A stretch of 64,000 bases of DNA from Noviluteimonas gilva. Its GTDB lineage: Bacteria > Pseudomonadota > Gammaproteobacteria > Xanthomonadales > Xanthomonadaceae. Positions 17,531 to 27,335 of the stretch are shown piece by piece. Numbering within the stretch: the first letter of the stretch is position 1; each line of letters begins with the position of its first letter. The translations under genes and the position numbers were made by a program. The stretch covers positions 616,464-680,463 of the forward strand of contig NZ_WOXT01000001.1 of the NCBI RefSeq assembly GCF_009740395.1, given 5' to 3'. The notes under the pieces were generated by a model. The model was given only the letters and a program-made list of their open reading frames with translations, was not told the origin of the DNA and did no database searches.

Positions 17531-18294
17531 GACCCGGCGAACTCGATCAGGTGCCCGGCGACGACGTCCGCATGCGTAAGGAACGGCGCGTGTCCGGCAT
17601 GTTCGACGACGTGCACCTGCGTCGGCCCGCTGGCGAGCGCGGCGCTGTCGCGCATCGCGCGTGCATCGACGAGACGATCACGACGGCCGGCGAGCCAGAG
17701 GCTTTTCGACGTCAACCGCGGCATCGCGGCGCGCAGGTCGGCGGTCTTCAGCAGATCCAACCCATCGGCGAGCACGTACGCCGACGGCTCGCCGCGCGTG
17801 AACAGGTCGTTGCGCAACGCGCGCATTTCGTCCTTCGCGTGGTCCGAACCGAAGGCTTCGAGCGCGACGAAACGATCGAGCGTGCCGCGGTAATCGCTTC
17901 GCAGGCCGGTCGCGAAGTCGCGGAAGATTTCGGGCGACACGCCGTAACGCCAGTCGTCGTTGCGCACGAAGCGCGCGCTGGCGCAGATCAATGCGACGGC
18001 GGTGACATCGTTCGGCCGTTCGATCGCGGCATGCAGCGCAAACAATCCACCGAGCGACCAACCGCACCAAGGCGCGGCCGGGACGTGCGCGGCGATCGCG
18101 TCGACGCAGGCCTCCAGCGTCAGCGGAACTTCGCAATCGCGCGACAGGCCATGGCCCGGCAAGTCGACGACATGCAGCGTGAAGCGATCCCGCAGGCGCG
18201 CGACCAGCGGCGCGAACACCCCGCCGTGCATCGCCCATCCGTGCAGCAGCACGAGCGGCGGACCGTTGCCGACGACGTCGACATGCAAGCTCAT
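17527..18294 (-). CDS. bioH: BioH, pimeloyl-ACP methyl ester esterase
   Basis: 255 aa alpha/beta hydrolase that removes the methyl group added by BioC, releasing pimeloyl-ACP. Features are the oxyanion region LVLLHGWAMHGGVFAPL, the nucleophile elbow GWSLGG, acid residue in the GRRDRLVD segment and the histidine in HAGHAPFLTH. The start ATG 18294 overlaps the stop of the transporter gene (ATGA), and its stop overlaps the bioC start. The context with bioC, bioF and bioB makes BioH certain over a generic esterase. Confidence 0.93.
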   Translation of the reverse strand: MSLHVDVVGNGPPLVLLHGWAMHGGVFAPLVARLRDRFTLHVVDLPGHGLSRDCEVPLTLEACVDAIAAHVPAAPWCGWSLGGLFALHAAIERPNDVTAVALICASARFVRNDDWRYGVSPEIFRDFATGLRSDYRGTLDRFVALEAFGSDHAKDEMRALRNDLFTRGEPSAYVLADGLDLLKTADLRAAMPRLTSKSLWLAGRRDRLVDARAMRDSAALASGPTQVHVVEHAGHAPFLTHADVVAGHLIEFAGS

Positions 18295-19283
18295 GTGTGC
18301 GGCCCTTCGGGCAACACGATCGGCGGCGCCTTCGGCCGCGACACGAGCCACGCGAACAAGCCGATGCCCGCTATGACGAGGCACGCACCCCACAACGCGA
18401 TGCCGCGCGGCCACGTTTCGCCGAGGAACAGCGCGCCGAGCGCAATGGCGAAAATCAGTTCCGCCGCTTGCATCGCTTCCGCGGCGCCGAGTGCCGCTGG
18501 CAGGTCGCGCACCATGCCGGTGGCCTTGAAGAACAGGATCGTCGCGATGATGCCCGCGCCCAGCGCAACGCCGGCGGCGAACGACACCTGGGACAGCGTC
18601 GGCGCGCCCACGTGCTGGTACGCGAGGATCGCCACGAGGATCCAGGCCGGCTGGCTGGCGAGCGTCATTCCGAACACGCGCTGCGTGGCGCTGAGATGTT
18701 CGCCGGTGCGCTCCAGGTGCAGCAGCAGCAGGCGATTGCCGATCGGATACAAGGTCGCGGACACGAGCACGCACACGAGCGCGATCCACGCCGCGCGATC
18801 GAGCCGGCCTTCCGCATAGCCGAACTGCAGCAACACCACGCCCGCGAGGATCACGCCGCCGACGCCGAGCGCGGCCATCGGCACCTTGCGCCGCGCATCG
18901 CGATACAACAGCGGCGCGCACAACATCCCGGCGACCACGGTGAACTGGAAACTGCCCGCGATCAGCCACGACGGCCCGCTCGATGCGGCGTACGACAAGC
19001 ACAGATAGAACGCGACGAAACCGATCGTGCTGCACGTCAGCCACGCCACCGGATGCGCGCGCATCGCGCGCCACACCGGTGCGATGCCGCCCTGCCAGAA
19101 CACGAGCGGCAGCAGCAGCGGCAAGGTGATCAGGTAACGCAACGCCGCGATCCACGCCCAATGCCCGCCGTCGTTCGCGGCCGCGCGGTTCAACACGTAG
19201 GTGAGGGTGAAGAACAGCGCCGACAGCAACGCGACGCCGATGGCCGCAAGTGCGCGGCGCCCGTCGTGCGCGCCGTGCGTCAT
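18291..19283 (-). CDS. DMT-superfamily transporter inside the biotin operon
   Basis: 330 aa with about ten hydrophobic segments, in the multidrug-resistance efflux (EmrE-like/DMT) superfamily. Examples are [47 protein letters not shown] and [34 protein letters not shown], the last being the conserved C-terminal DMT block. ATG 19283 gives MTHGAHDG. It overlaps bioF on one side and bioH on the other by ATGA junctions, so it is co-translated with biotin genes. The E. coli biotin importer YigM is also a DMT-superfamily protein, so a role in transport of biotin or a precursor is a reasonable inference; an efflux function cannot be excluded. Confidence 0.85.
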   Translation of the reverse strand: MTHGAHDGRRALAAIGVALLSALFFTLTYVLNRAAANDGGHWAWIAALRYLITLPLLLPLVFWQGGIAPVWRAMRAHPVAWLTCSTIGFVAFYLCLSYAASSGPSWLIAGSFQFTVVAGMLCAPLLYRDARRKVPMAALGVGGVILAGVVLLQFGYAEGRLDRAAWIALVCVLVSATLYPIGNRLLLLHLERTGEHLSATQRVFGMTLASQPAWILVAILAYQHVGAPTLSQVSFAAGVALGAGIIATILFFKATGMVRDLPAALGAAEAMQAAELIFAIALGALFLGETWPRGIALWGACLVIAGIGLFAWLVSRPKAPPIVLPEGPHT

Positions 19284-20497
19284 GCGTGCGCGGCGATGGG
19301 TTCGGCGTGGGTTCCGAAGCCGTGGCCGACCGCTTCGCGCGACCAGGCGAGCGCATCGACCAGCGCGTCGACTTCCTGCAGCGAATGCAACGCGGAGAGC
19401 GTGACGCGCAGGCGCGACTTGCCGTCGGGCACGGTGGGCGGACGGATCGCGGAGACCCAGAAGCCCTGCGCTTCCAACGCCTGCGCGAAGGCGAGCGCGT
19501 GCGCTTCGTCGCCGCACAGCAAGGGTTGGATCGGCGAATGCGAGGGCAGCAGTTCGAACCCGTGCTTCGCCGCGCCTGCGCGGAAACGCGCGATCGAGGT
19601 GACGAGTTTTTCGCGGCGCCATTGTTCGCGGCGCGCGATCTTCACCGCGGCGAGCGACGCGGCGGCCTGTGCCGGCGGCAACGCGGTGGTGTAGATGTAC
19701 GGGCGCGCGGTTTCTTCCAGGTGCGCGATCAAATCAGCATCGCCGACCACCGCCGCGCCGTAACTGCCGAGCGCCTTGCCGAGCGTGACCAGCTGCAGCG
19801 GCACTGCTTCAACACCCAGGCGTGCGGCAGCGACGGTGCCGCGGCCTTCTGGGCCGAGCACGCCGACGCCGTGCGCATCGTCGACATAGAAGAGCGCGTT
19901 CTGCACGCGCGCGATCACGGCGAGTTCGCGGATCGGTGCGACGTCGCCATCCATGCTGAAGACGCCGTCGGTGGCGAGCATCGCGGCGCCGTCGGGCATG
20001 CTGCGCAACTGGCGCAGCGCGCCTTCTGGATCCAGGTGCGGATAGCGGCGGAGCTTGCAGCCGGAGACGCGCGCGGCGTCGATCAGGCTCGCGTGGTTGA
20101 GGCGATCCTGCACGCAGACGTCGTCGTCGCCGAGGAAGGCCTGCACCACGGCGAGGTTCGCGAGATACCCGCTGCCGAACAGCAGCGCGCGCGGCATGCC
20201 CAACCATTGCGCGAGTTCACGTTCGAGCGCGTCGTGCGTGGCGTGGTGGCCGCAGACCAGGTGCGAGGCGACACCGCCCGCGCCATCGCGCGCCGCTGCG
20301 TCCTGCATCGCGTTGACGACGGCGAACTGTTGCGCGAGGCCGAGATAGTCGTTGCTGCAGAAGCCGGTGAGCCAATGGCCGTCGACCTCGAAGCGGACGC
20401 CGTCGCGCCGCGTGACGCTGCGACGCACGCGCGTGCGCGCATTCGCCTCGCGCTGGGCGCGAGCGGCGGCGACGCGATCGTGCAGGCGCGGGCGCAT
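19280..20497 (-). CDS. bioF: BioF, 8-amino-7-oxononanoate synthase
   Basis: 405 aa PLP enzyme that condenses pimeloyl-ACP with alanine in biotin synthesis. Visible family elements: [11 protein letters not shown] near the N-terminus, [16 protein letters not shown], the aspartate/histidine pair [16 protein letters not shown] and the PLP-lysine segment [11 protein letters not shown]. The C-terminal part IQPLLCGDE...[27 protein letters not shown] closes the fold. ATG at 20497, three bases after the bioB stop; its own stop overlaps the transporter start. Confidence 0.95.
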   Translation of the reverse strand: MRPRLHDRVAAARAQREANARTRVRRSVTRRDGVRFEVDGHWLTGFCSNDYLGLAQQFAVVNAMQDAAARDGAGGVASHLVCGHHATHDALERELAQWLGMPRALLFGSGYLANLAVVQAFLGDDDVCVQDRLNHASLIDAARVSGCKLRRYPHLDPEGALRQLRSMPDGAAMLATDGVFSMDGDVAPIRELAVIARVQNALFYVDDAHGVGVLGPEGRGTVAAARLGVEAVPLQLVTLGKALGSYGAAVVGDADLIAHLEETARPYIYTTALPPAQAAASLAAVKIARREQWRREKLVTSIARFRAGAAKHGFELLPSHSPIQPLLCGDEAHALAFAQALEAQGFWVSAIRPPTVPDGKSRLRVTLSALHSLQEVDALVDALAWSREAVGHGFGTHAEPIAAHA

Positions 20498-20500
20498 GGG

Positions 20501-21526
20501 TCAGGCGGCCTCGCCGGTAATGGCGGCGTGGACGGTGGTGCTGCAGTCTGACGCCACTTCGGCCGCCGCAACGTGCATGGGTCGCAGTCCGAGGCGTTCG
20601 AACAGCCGCTGGTCGTGTTCGGTATCCGGGTTGCCGGTGGTCAGCAGCTTCTCGCCGTGGAAGATCGAATTGGCGCCGGCCGCGAAGCACAGGGCCTGCA
20701 ACTCGTCGCTCATCGTCTCGCGGCCGGCCGAGAGGCGGACCATCGAGCGCGGCATGAGCAGGCGAGCGACCGCGATCGTGCGGACGAATTCGAACGGATC
20801 CAGCAGCGCGGTGCCCGACAGCGGCGTGCCTTCGACCTGCACGAGGCGGTTGATCGGCACCGAATCCGGGTGCGCCGGGAGCGTGGCCAGCGTGTGCAGC
20901 AGGCCGGCGCGCTGTTCGCGCGATTCGCCCATGCCCACGATGCCGCCGCAGCAGGTCTTCATGCCCGCGTCGCGCACGTGCGACAGCGTGTCCAGGCGAT
21001 CCTGGAGTTCGCGCGTGTGGATGATCTCGCCGTAGAAATCCGGCGCGGTGTCGATGTTGTGGTTGTAGTAGTCCAGGCCCGCGTCGCGCAGGGCGTTGGC
21101 CTGGTCGCCGGTGAGCATGCCGAGGGTGGCGCAGGTTTCCAGGCCGAGTGCCTTCACCTCGCGGATCATCGCGGCGACCTTCGGGATGTCGCGATCCTTC
21201 GGCGAGCGCCAGGCGGCGCCCATGCAGAAGCGGGAAGCGCCGGCGTCGCGTGCCTGGCGTGCCTTCGCCACGACGTCCTCGGTGCTCATCAGCTTCGTGG
21301 CCTGCACGCCCGTGTGGTAACGCGCGGCCTGCGGGCAGTAGCCGCAGTCTTCGGGGCAGCCGCCGGTCTTCACGGACAACAGGGTGGAGACCTGGACTTC
21401 GGTCGGGTCGAAGTGTTCGCGGTGAACGGTGGCGGCGCGATGCAGCAATTCGGTGAAGGGCAGCGCGAACAGCGCCAGCACTTCGTCGCGGGACCAGTCG
21501 TTGCGCACTTGGCTGACAGCAGGCAT
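20501..21526 (-). CDS. bioB: BioB, biotin synthase
   Basis: 341 aa radical-SAM enzyme that inserts sulfur into dethiobiotin. The CxxxCxxC cluster motif is CPEDCGYC (Cys57, Cys61, Cys64). Further family segments are [58 protein letters not shown] and [20 protein letters not shown] 21526 is chosen; the frame stays open upstream across comF, which is a shadow. It leads the minus-strand operon bioB-bioF-transporter-bioH-bioC and is divergent from comF with only 49 nt between starts. bioA and bioD are not in the window. Confidence 0.96.
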   Translation of the reverse strand: MPAVSQVRNDWSRDEVLALFALPFTELLHRAATVHREHFDPTEVQVSTLLSVKTGGCPEDCGYCPQAARYHTGVQATKLMSTEDVVAKARQARDAGASRFCMGAAWRSPKDRDIPKVAAMIREVKALGLETCATLGMLTGDQANALRDAGLDYYNHNIDTAPDFYGEIIHTRELQDRLDTLSHVRDAGMKTCCGGIVGMGESREQRAGLLHTLATLPAHPDSVPINRLVQVEGTPLSGTALLDPFEFVRTIAVARLLMPRSMVRLSAGRETMSDELQALCFAAGANSIFHGEKLLTTGNPDTEHDQRLFERLGLRPMHVAAAEVASDCSTTVHAAITGEAA

Positions 21527-21563
21527 GGGAGTTTCCCGACAGCAATGGCGATACAGGCCGGGC

Positions 21564-21592
21564 AGTCTGGAAACCATGTCAGTCGCTGTCAA
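21564..21592 (-). promoter_or_regulatory. Putative bioB promoter
   Basis: A perfect -35 TTGACA (21587-21592 on the minus strand) is followed after 17 nt by CAGACT (21564-21569), a poor -10. It lies about 40-65 nt upstream of the bioB ATG and overlaps the comF start codon region. I could not see the TTGTAAACC-type BirA operator here. Confidence 0.35.
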
Positions 21593-22325
21593 CCAACGCT
21601 CGCTCCCGCAGGTTGACGGGCTCCGCGCCCGCCTCGGGTTCTGGCTGCGCAACGATGCCAGCCGCCTGCTCTGGCCCGGCCGGTGCCTGGCGTGCCGCGC
21701 GCCGGGGATCGCGGGGATGGACCTGTGCGCCGCCTGCGAACAAGCCTTGCCGCGAATGCCCAACGCTTGCCTGCGGTGCGCACTGCCGCTTCCGCAGTCC
21801 GGGACGTGCGGGATGTGCCGCCGCCGGCCGCCGCCGCTGCAGGAGGTCCACGCGGCCTGCCTGTATTCGGCACCGGTCGATCGGCTGCTGCCGCGCTTCA
21901 AGTTCCATGACGACCTCGCCGCGGGCCGGTTGCTGTCGCAATTGATGGCGGAATCCTTCGCGAGCCTGCCTTCACCCGATGCGCTGATCGCCGTGCCGCT
22001 GCACACCGGGCGATTGCGATCGCGTGGCTACGACCAGGCGTTGGAACTCGCGCGACCCCTGGCGCGCGCGTTGCGGGTGCCGCTGCTCACCGGCGTGCTG
22101 GAGCGCACGCGTGCGACCGCGCCGCAATCCGAACGCGCGGCGGCGGCGCGGCGGCGCAACGTGCGGCGCGCCTTCGCCGTGCGGCGCGATGCGGCGGTGC
22201 CCGCGCATGTGGTGCTCGTCGACGACGTCATGACCACCGGCGCGACCTTGCACTCGGCGGCGGAGGCGTTGCTGCGCGCAGGTGCGTCTCGCGTCGATGC
22301 GTGGGTGTGCGCACGCGTGCCATGA
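21576..22325 (+). CDS. comF: ComF family protein (double zinc ribbon, phosphoribosyltransferase)
   Basis: 249 aa. The N-terminal zinc-finger region has paired cysteines (CLAC, CAAC, CLRC, CGMC) at about residues 28-75, and the C-terminal type I phosphoribosyltransferase domain ends with the PRPP loop [14 protein letters not shown]. ComF proteins assist DNA uptake in competent bacteria; some homologues (GntX) have other names. ATG 21576 ([12 protein letters not shown]) is chosen from the divergent promoter position; the frame is open further upstream inside bioB. Competence genes are not adjacent. Confidence 0.88.
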   Translation: MSVAVNQRSLPQVDGLRARLGFWLRNDASRLLWPGRCLACRAPGIAGMDLCAACEQALPRMPNACLRCALPLPQSGTCGMCRRRPPPLQEVHAACLYSAPVDRLLPRFKFHDDLAAGRLLSQLMAESFASLPSPDALIAVPLHTGRLRSRGYDQALELARPLARALRVPLLTGVLERTRATAPQSERAAAARRRNVRRAFAVRRDAAVPAHVVLVDDVMTTGATLHSAAEALLRAGASRVDAWVCARVP

Positions 22326-22342
22326 CAGCGCGCGCCGAACCC

Positions 22343-23764
22343 TCAGGGCATCACGGGCGGCACGTAGGCCAGCGTGCTGCCGAGCAGCCACAACAATCCG
22401 AGCACGAGCGGCACGTGCACGAGGAACTGCACGAACGTGAAGCCCACGATGTCGCGCGCCTTCAATCCCAACACCCCGAGCAGCGGCAGCATCCAGAACG
22501 GGTTGATCAGGTTCGGCAGGGCTTCGGCGGCGTTGTAGATCTGCACCGACCAACCCAGGTGATAGCGCATCTCGTTGGCGGCCTGCATGACGTAGGGCGC
22601 TTCGATCAGCCACTTGCCGCCACCGGACGGCACGAAGAACCCGAGTACCGCCGAATACGTGCCCATGACCAGCGCGAAGGTGTCGTGGCTCGCCACCTGC
22701 ACGAACACGTGCGACAAGCGATGCGCGAGCGTGGCGCCATCGCCGCCGGGCGCGGCGGTGAGCAACATCGCGATGCCGCCGTACAGCGGAAACTGGATCA
22801 GCACGCCCGCGGTGGACGGCACGGCCTTCGCGACGGCGTCGAGGAAACTCCTCGGCCGCCAGTGCAACAACAATCCCAGGGAGAGAAACACCAGGTTGTA
22901 GGTGTTGAGGTCGGCGATGGCGACGCTCGCCGGGCGCGAAGCGAATTCGCTCGCGAGCCAACCGAAGGCGAGCAGCGACAGTGCGATCGTGATCAGCGGG
23001 CTGAATTCCAGCCATTCGCCGGGGCGCGTGCGGCGCGTCGTGGTCTCCGATGTCGCAAGTTGCTGCACTTCCGGCGGCGCGCCACGCGCGGCCTCGCCCA
23101 CGGGCGCGGTCCACCAGGCAATCGCGATCGACACCGCGATCAACACGGCCGTCAGCACGATCGATTGCCACAACAAGATCGTTTGCGAGAACGGGAGGAT
23201 GCCGGTGATCGCGAGCAGGGCCGGCGGCATGCTCGCCGGATTCGCCTGCAACTGCGCGGCCGACGAACTCAAGCCCATCGCCCACACCGCACCGAGTCCG
23301 AGATACGCGGCGGCGCCGGCGGCGCGGTAATCCATGCCCAACTCGGTGCGCCTGGCGAGCGCACGCACGAGCAAGCCACCGAACACCAGCGAGAACCCCC
23401 AGCTCAACAAGGAGGTGAGCATCGAGACGGTCGCGACGAAGGCGACGGCGCCGCGTCCCGTGCGCGGCACGCGCGCCATGCGGTCGATCGCGCGCGAAAC
23501 GATCGGCGCACTGGCGAGCACGTATCCGCCGATCACGACGAACACCATCTGCATCGTGAAGGGGATCAGGCTCCAGTAGCCCTTGCCGAAAGCTTCCGCG
23601 GTCGCGCGCGGCGTGGCGCCGAATCCGAGCGCGGCAAGCGCGACGATGGCGACGCCGAGCGCGGCGAACACGTACGCATCCGGGAACCATCGCTCCGCCC
23701 AATCGGCGCAGCGCAACGCGAGGCGCGAAGGCCAGGCCGCGCGTGTCGCGGGGTGCGTCGCCAT
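22343..23764 (-). CDS. Short-chain fatty acid transporter, AtoE type
   Basis: 473-aa integral membrane protein, about a dozen hydrophobic segments, of the TIGR00366/AtoE short-chain fatty acid permease family. Typical segments are MQMVFVVIGGYVLASAPIVSRAIDR, LTSLLSWGFSLVFGGLLVRALARR, FPLYGGIAMLL and FFVPSGGGKWLIEAPYVMQAA. E. coli AtoE takes up acetoacetate and butyrate. The gene starts on the base next to the ubiA stop on the same strand, which is tight enough for co-transcription, although the functions are unrelated. No ato catabolic genes are in the window. Confidence 0.85.
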   Translation of the reverse strand: MATHPATRAAWPSRLALRCADWAERWFPDAYVFAALGVAIVALAALGFGATPRATAEAFGKGYWSLIPFTMQMVFVVIGGYVLASAPIVSRAIDRMARVPRTGRGAVAFVATVSMLTSLLSWGFSLVFGGLLVRALARRTELGMDYRAAGAAAYLGLGAVWAMGLSSSAAQLQANPASMPPALLAITGILPFSQTILLWQSIVLTAVLIAVSIAIAWWTAPVGEAARGAPPEVQQLATSETTTRRTRPGEWLEFSPLITIALSLLAFGWLASEFASRPASVAIADLNTYNLVFLSLGLLLHWRPRSFLDAVAKAVPSTAGVLIQFPLYGGIAMLLTAAPGGDGATLAHRLSHVFVQVASHDTFALVMGTYSAVLGFFVPSGGGKWLIEAPYVMQAANEMRYHLGWSVQIYNAAEALPNLINPFWMLPLLGVLGLKARDIVGFTFVQFLVHVPLVLGLLWLLGSTLAYVPPVMP

Positions 23765-24676
23765 CTAGTGCGACGCCTGCCAGTACGCAACCGCGATGCC
23801 GGCGAACACACTCATGCCGACCCACTGGTTGTGCAGGAACGCGCGGAAGCATGCGTCGCGTTCGCGATGGCGTGCGATCACGAATTCGTAAGCGACCAAA
23901 GCACCCGCAACGCCGAGCCCGATCCAGTACGCCATGCCCAAGCCCGCCTGCCGGCCGACCAGCCACAGCGCGAAGAACGTCGCCGCGTACAACACGCCCT
24001 GTGCGATCAGGTCCATGTCGCCGAACAGGATCGCGGTCGATTTCGCGCCTGCGCGCAGGTCGTCGTCGCGGTCGACCATCGCGTACCAGGTGTCGTATGC
24101 CGTGGCCCAAAGGATGTTGGCGCCGTAGAGCACCCAGGCGATCGGCGGCACTTCGCCGCGAATCGCCGCGAAGGCCATCGGGATGCCCCAGCCGAACGCG
24201 AGGCCCAGATACACCTGCGGCAGATATGTGTAGCGCTTGAGATACGGGTAGCTCGCGGCGAGCAGCACGCCGACGGCGCTCATCCACACGGTGAGGCGAT
24301 TCATCGTCAGCACCAGGGCGAAGGCGGCCAGCATCAGCACCGCAAACACCATCAGCGCTTCGCGTCCACCGACCTTGCCCGACGCGATCGGGCGGTTCCG
24401 CGTGCGCTCGACCTGCGGATCCAGCCAGCGGTCGGCGTAGTCGTTGATGACGCACCCACCCGAGCGCGTGAGCCACACGCCCAGGGTGAAGACGATCAGC
24501 GTCCAAAGCGGCGGTATGCCTTCGGCGGCGACCCACAGGCCCCACCACGTCGGCCACAGCAGCAACAGCCAGCCGATCGGCCGGTCGCCGCGCACGAGCT
24601 GCCAGTACTGGCCGAGGCGTTCGCGCCAGAACGGCACCGGCGGAGGGATCGGCACGTAGTCGCGTTCGTAGCTCAT
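23765..24676 (-). CDS. ubiA: UbiA, 4-hydroxybenzoate octaprenyltransferase
   Basis: 303-aa membrane prenyltransferase of ubiquinone synthesis, joining the polyprenyl chain to 4-hydroxybenzoate. The two aspartate-rich motifs that bind the diphosphate through Mg2+ are NDYADRWLD (about 78-86) and [13 protein letters not shown] (about 193-205). Length and helical pattern are normal for UbiA. ATG 24676 is chosen; the frame is open upstream across the tRNA, which cannot be coding. It directly abuts the AtoE-type gene. Start-side neighbours are tRNA-Arg and cytochrome c5 on the other strand. Confidence 0.93.
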   Translation of the reverse strand: MSYERDYVPIPPPVPFWRERLGQYWQLVRGDRPIGWLLLLWPTWWGLWVAAEGIPPLWTLIVFTLGVWLTRSGGCVINDYADRWLDPQVERTRNRPIASGKVGGREALMVFAVLMLAAFALVLTMNRLTVWMSAVGVLLAASYPYLKRYTYLPQVYLGLAFGWGIPMAFAAIRGEVPPIAWVLYGANILWATAYDTWYAMVDRDDDLRAGAKSTAILFGDMDLIAQGVLYAATFFALWLVGRQAGLGMAYWIGLGVAGALVAYEFVIARHRERDACFRAFLHNQWVGMSVFAGIAVAYWQASH

Positions 24677-24738
24677 GGTCCTCCCCCTCTGTGCGAGAAT
24701 GCGCGCCCCGCGGCCTCCGTGGGGTGTGCCAACGCGAT

Positions 24739-24815
24739 GCGCCCGTAGCTCAGCCGGATAGAGTAGTGGCTTCCGAAGCCATTGGTCGGGGGTTCGAATC
24801 CCTCCGGGCGCGCCA
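24739..24815 (+). tRNA. tRNA-Arg (anticodon CCG)
   Basis: The 77-nt sequence folds into a cloverleaf: acceptor GCGCCCG (24739-24745) pairs with CGGGCGC (24805-24811), then discriminator G and an encoded CCA. The anticodon loop TTCCGAA carries CCG, and the T-loop GGTTCGAATC is canonical. It therefore reads CGG arginine codons. Confidence 0.97.
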
Positions 24816-24928
24816 TCGTCCCCGTCCCGTGGGGGCCTTCGCACCTGCGGCTCGCGCCAGACGTGCCCTTCTGGAATAATCCCCGGCTCTTTGTTGGCTC
24901 TGCGCGGCAACGCGCCCCTGGACGGATC

Positions 24929-25444
24929 GTGCGCAACTACGACCTCGACTTCCTCAAGAAATTCTCGATGGTGATCGGCATCCTGGCCGCGCTCACCCTC
25001 GCCCTGATCCTGTTCGCGCATCACCTGCAGGGCACGCTGGTGCCTGAGCAGGATCCGGCCGTCGCCAAGCGCACGCTGGATCGCATCGCCCCGGCCGGCG
25101 CGGTGTATGCCGGCCAGACCGGTGCCGCTGCCCAGGCTGCCGCGGTTGCGGCCGCTGCCACCAAGGCCGCCTCGCAGGTCGCCTACGGCGGCACGATGGA
25201 TGGCGGCGCGATCTTCGGCAACCTCTGCACCGGCTGCCACACCTCCGGTGCGGGTGGCGCCCCGACGATGACGGTCGCCAGCTTCGGCGCGCGCGCATCC
25301 AAGGGCAAGGACACGCTGTACAAGCACGCCATCGAAGGTTTCACCGGTGAAGGCGGCCACATGCCCCCGAAGGGCGGCAACCCGGCGCTGACCGACGACC
25401 AGGTCAAGGCCACGGTCGACTGGATGCTCGCGAACGTGAAGTAA
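24929..25444 (+). CDS. Cytochrome c5-type class I cytochrome c
   Basis: 171 aa. An N-terminal membrane anchor ([19 protein letters not shown], about residues 14-32) is followed by an Ala-rich linker and a c5-type domain with a single heme attachment site CTGCH (about residues 93-97) and an axial Met in [17 protein letters not shown]. It should be a periplasmic electron carrier tethered to the inner membrane. The start is GTG 24929 ([12 protein letters not shown]); upstream codons lie in the tRNA. A strong terminator follows. No oxidase genes are adjacent. Confidence 0.88.
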   Translation: MRNYDLDFLKKFSMVIGILAALTLALILFAHHLQGTLVPEQDPAVAKRTLDRIAPAGAVYAGQTGAAAQAAAVAAAATKAASQVAYGGTMDGGAIFGNLCTGCHTSGAGGAPTMTVASFGARASKGKDTLYKHAIEGFTGEGGHMPPKGGNPALTDDQVKATVDWMLANVK

Positions 25445-25482
25445 GCCGTGGCCCGCGCAGGCGGGAAACCACAGCAGCGAAG

Positions 25483-25510
25483 AACGCCGCCCCGAGCGGC
25501 GTTTTTCTTT
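25483..25510 (+). terminator. Rho-independent terminator after cytochrome c5
   Basis: Stem ACGCCGC/GCGGCGT (25484-25490 and 25496-25502) with loop CCCGA, followed by a T-run (TTTTTCTTT). It ends the cytochrome c5 transcript 40 nt after the stop. Confidence 0.85.
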
Positions 25511-25557
25511 TCCGGACTTCCCACGGCGCAAACCCGCCCTGCGGCATCATTCGCCCC

Positions 25558-26241
25558 ATGACCGCCTCCACGCCCCCCGGCGTCGCACCCGCCGACCATG
25601 CCTTCACCATCGACGGCCCCGCAGGTCCGATCGAAGCCGCCTGCGATGACCCCGAAGGCGACGCGCTCCAGTTGCCGATCGTCGCCGTGCTCTGCCATCC
25701 GCTGCCCACCGAGGGCGGCACGATGCACAACAAGGTCGTGACGATGGCTGCGCGCGCGTTCCGAGAATGCGGTGCGAAGACGATCCGCTTCAACTTCCGC
25801 GGCACCGGCCAGTCGGCGGGCACCTTCGACGAAGGCCAGGGCGAGGCCGACGACCTGCGCACGGTCGTTGCGTATGCGCGCGAAAAATTCCCGGGACATG
25901 CGCTGTGGCTCGGCGGCTTCAGCTTCGGTGCGTACATCTCGTACAAGTGCGCGCACGAATTGAAACCGGGCCTGTTGTTGTCGATCGCGCCGCCTGTTGG
26001 CCGCACCTGGAACTTCGACGACATCCCGCATCCCAATTGCCCATGGATCGTGATCCAGGGCGAAGACGACGAGATCGTCGACGCGCAGGCGGTGAAGGCG
26101 TGGGTCGCGACGCTGCAACCGCAGCCCGAATTCATTTCGATGCCCGACACGAGCCACTTCTTCCACCGCAAGCTCATGGACCTGCGCGGCGCGATCAAGT
26201 CCGCCGTGCGCCCGTGGCTGCCGGATCCGGCGAACGGATGA
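25558..26241 (+). CDS. Alpha/beta hydrolase
   Basis: 227 aa. The elements of a small alpha/beta hydrolase of the COG2945 type are visible: VLCHPLPTEGGTMHNKVV near the N-terminus, TIRFNFRGTGQSAGTFDEGQGEADDL, nucleophile elbow GGFSFGAY, acid site GEDDEIVD and the histidine in TSHFFHRKL. Substrate unknown. Its TGA overlaps the zapE ATG (ATGA), so the two are co-translated. It is the first gene after the cytochrome c5 terminator. Confidence 0.85.
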   Translation: MTASTPPGVAPADHAFTIDGPAGPIEAACDDPEGDALQLPIVAVLCHPLPTEGGTMHNKVVTMAARAFRECGAKTIRFNFRGTGQSAGTFDEGQGEADDLRTVVAYAREKFPGHALWLGGFSFGAYISYKCAHELKPGLLLSIAPPVGRTWNFDDIPHPNCPWIVIQGEDDEIVDAQAVKAWVATLQPQPEFISMPDTSHFFHRKLMDLRGAIKSAVRPWLPDPANG

Positions 26242-27335
26242 GCACGCATTCGAATCCGTCGGCGGCCTACGCCGCCGGCGTCGCGCGCGGCGAATGGCAG
26301 GACGACGCGGCACAGCATCCGGCGCTGCGCGAACTCGACCGCCTGCACGATGCGCTCAGCGCACCGGCCGCCAACGTCGGTCTCTTCTCGCGCTGGTTCG
26401 GGAACGACGCACCGGACGCACCGCGCGGCCTCTACCTCTGGGGCGGCGTCGGTCGCGGCAAGACGTTCCTGATCGATCTGTTCTACGACGGGCTGCCGAT
26501 CGCCGAAAAACGCCGCACGCATTTTCATCGCTTCATGCGCGAAGTCCACGAGGGCCTGCGCGCGCACACGGGCGAACGCGATCCGCTGTCCGCCATCGCG
26601 AAGCAATGGCGCGAAACCCTGCGCGTGATCGTGCTCGATGAATTCTTCGTCAGCGACATCGGCGATGCGATGCTGCTCGCGCGCCTGCTCGAGCGCCTGT
26701 TCGCCGAAGGCGTGGTCCTCGTGACCAGTTCGAACGCCGCGCCCGCCGACCTGTACAAGGACGGCCTGCAGCGCGCGCGTTTCCTGCCGGCGATCAAGCT
26801 GATCGAAACCCACTGCGCCGTCGTGTTCCTCGACAGCCCGCACGATTACCGGCTCCGCGCACTCACGCGTTCACCGGTGTATCGCGCGCCGCTGGATGCG
26901 GAGTCTGACGCGTGGCTGCACGAACGCTGGGACACGCTGAGCCACGCATGTCCGCGCGAAGAGGATCCCTTCGTCGTCGACGGCCGCACGATTGCGGCGC
27001 GTGGGCGGGCCGAAGGCATGGGGTGGTTCGATTTCGCCGCGCTGTGCGAAGGCCCGCGCGGCACGTCGGACTACATCGAACTCGCACGTGAATGCCACAC
27101 GGTGCTGCTCGGCGGCATTCCGAAATTCTCGGTGCTCAACGACGACGCCGCGCGCCGCTTCGTCAATCTCATCGACGAGTTGTACGACCGGCACGTCAAC
27201 CTGGTGTGCACCGCCGATGCGCTTCCGATGGGGCTGTATTCCGGCGATCGCCTGGTCGCCGCGTTCGAACGGACTGCATCACGTTTGGTCGAAATGCAGT
27301 CGTCCGACTACCTGGCGCTCGAACACCGCCCTTAA
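26238..27335 (+). CDS. zapE: ZapE, cell division ATPase (AFG1 family)
   Basis: 365 aa AAA+-like ATPase. ZapE interacts with FtsZ at the constricting septum in E. coli. Walker A is GGVGRGKT (residues 69-76), followed by FYDGLPIAEKRRTHFHRFMREVH and Walker B VIVLDEFFVSDI, all typical of AFG1/ZapE. It overlaps the hydrolase stop and is convergent with the permease gene by 4 nt. The longer open frame upstream is a shadow of the hydrolase gene. Confidence 0.92.
   Translation: MSTHSNPSAAYAAGVARGEWQDDAAQHPALRELDRLHDALSAPAANVGLFSRWFGNDAPDAPRGLYLWGGVGRGKTFLIDLFYDGLPIAEKRRTHFHRFMREVHEGLRAHTGERDPLSAIAKQWRETLRVIVLDEFFVSDIGDAMLLARLLERLFAEGVVLVTSSNAAPADLYKDGLQRARFLPAIKLIETHCAVVFLDSPHDYRLRALTRSPVYRAPLDAESDAWLHERWDTLSHACPREEDPFVVDGRTIAARGRAEGMGWFDFAALCEGPRGTSDYIELARECHTVLLGGIPKFSVLNDDAARRFVNLIDELYDRHVNLVCTADALPMGLYSGDRLVAAFERTASRLVEMQSSDYLALEHRP

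Noticed and set aside
21564-21592. BirA operator in front of bioB
   Set aside because: I looked for TTGTAAACC-N-GGTTTACAA type symmetry but found only a TTGACA -35; no convincing biotin operator.
24677-24928. Integration site for a mobile element at tRNA-Arg
   Set aside because: The tRNA is intact and its flanks are core genes, with no integrase and no direct repeat of the 3' end.
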